Source: Solidesulfovibrio aerotolerans
Lineage (GTDB): Bacteria > Desulfobacterota > Desulfovibrionia > Desulfovibrionales > Desulfovibrionaceae
DNA length: 64,000 bases
NCBI RefSeq assembly: GCF_009856865.1
Contig: NZ_WVUD01000013.1
Coordinates: 31,744-95,743 of the forward strand
Reading direction: 5' to 3'
A program made the position numbers and the translations under genes. The notes beneath the pieces are model-generated. The model was given only the letters and a program-made list of their open reading frames with translations. It did not search any database and was not told where the DNA came from. Below are positions 62,725-64,000 of the stretch, one piece after another (within the stretch, counting starts at the first letter, position 1; each line of letters opens with the position of its first letter).

Positions 62725-63462
62725 ATGGAGTCCATGGCGCATACCTTTTCTTCCGTGCTTGCGGGCCAACGGGCCCTTTTCCCGACTGCCGACGTTTCGC
62801 GTGCCGGACAGCCCTCGGTCTATTTCAGGGCCCTGGTGGACCTGGGCAACGGCGACGTCGCCGGTATCGAGGCCTCCCGGGCGGGGACAGCCTCCCCTGT
62901 CGACGGCCCCTCCTTTCGGCTGTCCGACCGGACAGCGCTCCAAAATGCTTCGGCCCAGGATCCCCTGGGGGCCTGGGGCAACGCCATCCGCCAACCCGCC
63001 GCCTATCTGGTGCGCGGCGATCTGGACAGCTCTCCTGCCAGCCTGGCCGCAACGGTGCAGGCTCCTTTTGACCGCATTATCATCATGTATGACATGGCTG
63101 CCTTGCTGGTTGCCCCCGGGCGGGCCATCGACGTGCTGTTGGCCGCCAAACGCCTGGGTGCCCGCGTGCTGCTCGACAATTTTGATTTAGCCGATCCGCC
63201 GGCCCGGTTCATGGAATTGCTGCCGGCCGATATCCTGCGTGTGGACCCCCGGCGTATGCCCTGGCATTGGGAAGAACCACGCGGCCAGGAAACCATGGCC
63301 TCCCTGGTGCGTTTTGCCGACAATCTGCTGATGGATGTTGCATCGGAAGATGTGCAAAGTATCGGGCGCAAACAGGAACTCAAAGACCTTGGCGTACGGT
63401 ATGGCCAGGGCGGGTGGCGCTTGGATACGGCCGGTGTTTTGCCCGATCCCGGCATTCTGTAG
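62725..63462 (+). CDS. degenerate EAL-domain protein
   Basis: The 245-residue protein resembles an EAL domain in outline. The sequence DNFDLADPPARFMELLPADILRVDPRRM aligns with the DDFGTG...LPVDxLKID segment, and MDVASEDVQSIGRKQELKDLGVRYGQGGW with the AEGVET...QGY segment. Key metal and catalytic residues are lost: the EAL signature itself, the second DD and the EGVE Glu are replaced. It is therefore unlikely to cut c-di-GMP, and may bind it or proteins, as YdiV does. Start uncertain: ATG 62725 or 62734, or GTG 62710. Confidence 0.7.
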   Translation: MESMAHTFSSVLAGQRALFPTADVSRAGQPSVYFRALVDLGNGDVAGIEASRAGTASPVDGPSFRLSDRTALQNASAQDPLGAWGNAIRQPAAYLVRGDLDSSPASLAATVQAPFDRIIIMYDMAALLVAPGRAIDVLLAAKRLGARVLLDNFDLADPPARFMELLPADILRVDPRRMPWHWEEPRGQETMASLVRFADNLLMDVASEDVQSIGRKQELKDLGVRYGQGGWRLDTAGVLPDPGIL

Positions 63463-63813
63463 CCTTAAAACCATATTTTCTCATTCGTATCTATCGGATG
63501 GGAAACAGCCTGGTGGAAAGATCTCGCTGCCCTCGGGTCTTTTCATCAGGTTGATTATTGTATTGAAGCGTTGCCACACGCTGTTTTATGACTACCGTAT
63601 GGCACAGTGCGGTAGCGTGGCTTTTTTTTGTTGCATATTTTTTTGCATATTCATTTTATGAGGAAAGCATGAGCGGTCGTGCGTGTTCATTGCCAACCAT
63701 GACCAAGGGAGACAGTGACAAAGATTTTTCTTGCCCGATAATTTGAAACGCTGTAGTTCAAAAAAAAGTTGCACATCCTGTGATGTCGCTGTGCGAACAA
63801 GTGAGGAGTACCC
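63463..63813. other. AT-richer intergenic region
   Basis: These 351 bases are lower in GC than most of the window. They hold no convincing gene. Runs such as TTTTTTTTGTTGCATATTTTTTTGC (63624 on) look promoter-like for the short gene at 63814. Confidence 0.45.
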
Positions 63814-63912
63814 ATGGAAGATTTTCTGAAAGAAGCGTTGGAAATCGTTAAAGCGCAAGCAAGCGTTCGCAATCATTTCTGTCCGGCTAATTTAGAAGAG
63901 ATAGCCTGCTAG
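63814..63912 (+). pseudogene. N-terminal fragment of a MucR/Ros-type regulator, truncated
   Basis: A short frame with a good ribosome binding site (GAGGAG) encodes MEDFLKEALEIVKAQASVRN. From memory this is how MucR/Ros zinc-finger regulators of Desulfovibrio begin, normally followed by a Met-Thr-Glu-Glu stretch. Here the frame continues with HFCPANLEEIAC and stops. The change point, near 63874, coincides with the end of a probable insertion sequence. The rest of the gene should lie beyond that element or be lost. Confidence 0.6.
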
Positions 63913-64000
63913 AATTGTTTGGTTTTAAGCGTTGCCGTCGCGGGTCAATGAGGTCGAGAATTTCACATTGCTGAAACAGATTTCGTTGCACCAGCCGGGC
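63887..64000 (-). mobile_element. C-terminal end of a probable IS4-like transposase
   Basis: On the minus strand a frame open to the window's edge ends at TAG 63887-63889. The 37 visible residues read ARLVQRNLFQQCEILDLIDP...RLSLLN, like the C-termini of IS4-family (DUF4372-type) transposases (LRLIQxNLFxRRxLxxLL...LSLL). The element end would lie near 63874, right where the MucR-like frame changes. The family call is tentative, as only the tail is visible. Confidence 0.5.

Noticed and set aside
1..64000. tRNA or rRNA genes
   Set aside because: No TPsiC-arm-like motifs in cloverleaf context and no rRNA-like sequence were seen; isolated matches fell inside coding genes.

Overview
The window looks like a piece of chromosome from a GC-rich, sulfate-reducing deltaproteobacterium of the Desulfovibrio group (Desulfovibrio/Solidesulfovibrio-like). 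The indicators are a periplasmic [NiFe] hydrogenase, a selenocysteine-containing periplasmic formate dehydrogenase with FdhE proteins, the [FeFe]-hydrogenase maturase HydG with its TM1266-type regulator, two tandem porins of the kind called 'outer membrane homotrimeric porin' in Desulfovibrio, and a C_GCAxxG_C_C redox protein. Species assignment is inference. I saw no rRNA, tRNA or CRISPR array.

Layout. 1-4.1 kb: end of a Cys-rich protein, a DJ-1/PfpI protein, a small membrane protein, then on the minus strand a small regulator and hydG behind a leader containing a short ORF and a terminator-like hairpin. 4.6-11.7 kb: a three-PAS hybrid histidine kinase, then a minus-strand lytR-lytS-cstA operon resembling the E. 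coli BtsSR/BtsT pyruvate system. 12-18 kb: a CDF metal transporter, a prepilin peptidase, a Cys-rich lipoprotein and a four-gene Mla-type lipid ABC transporter. 18.3-23.2 kb: rsgA, then hynB-hynA-hynC. 23.5-30 kb: an M15 peptidase, a C_GCAxxG_C_C protein, a MauE-like/rhodanese reading frame, a LysM protein and a motility group (PilZ-like gene, motA, motB). 30-35 kb: metX-metW, an RTX-repeat protein and an AbiEii-type gene pair. 35-41.2 kb: fdhA (with Sec)-fdhB-fdhE, and a second fdhE-like gene in the opposite direction. 41.5-44 kb: citrate synthase, a decayed fragment of a second citrate synthase gene and two small membrane proteins. 44-52 kb: 3D-domain lipoprotein, tatC, kup, an EI24/CysZ-like protein and a Sel1-protease. 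52-55.6 kb: two tandem porins. 55.7-62.3 kb: a housekeeping block (recJ, a TPR gene, gmk, remA-like, yicC, a DUF4416 gene, mtaB). The last 1.6 kb hold a degenerate EAL protein and a probable MucR-type gene cut off by an insertion sequence.

The genes fit periplasmic H2 and formate oxidation feeding a cytochrome network (not seen here). Several products carry twin-arginine signals, and tatC is in the window. The most unusual non-coding feature is a dispersed family of 3'-end elements: a purine-rich lead, a GCCTCCGGCGGCC-type core and a GC hairpin whose arms differ between copies yet stay complementary. Very long perfect hairpins near 1.7-2.1 kb and hairpin leaders before the hydG operon, metX and the MauE-like gene also stand out.
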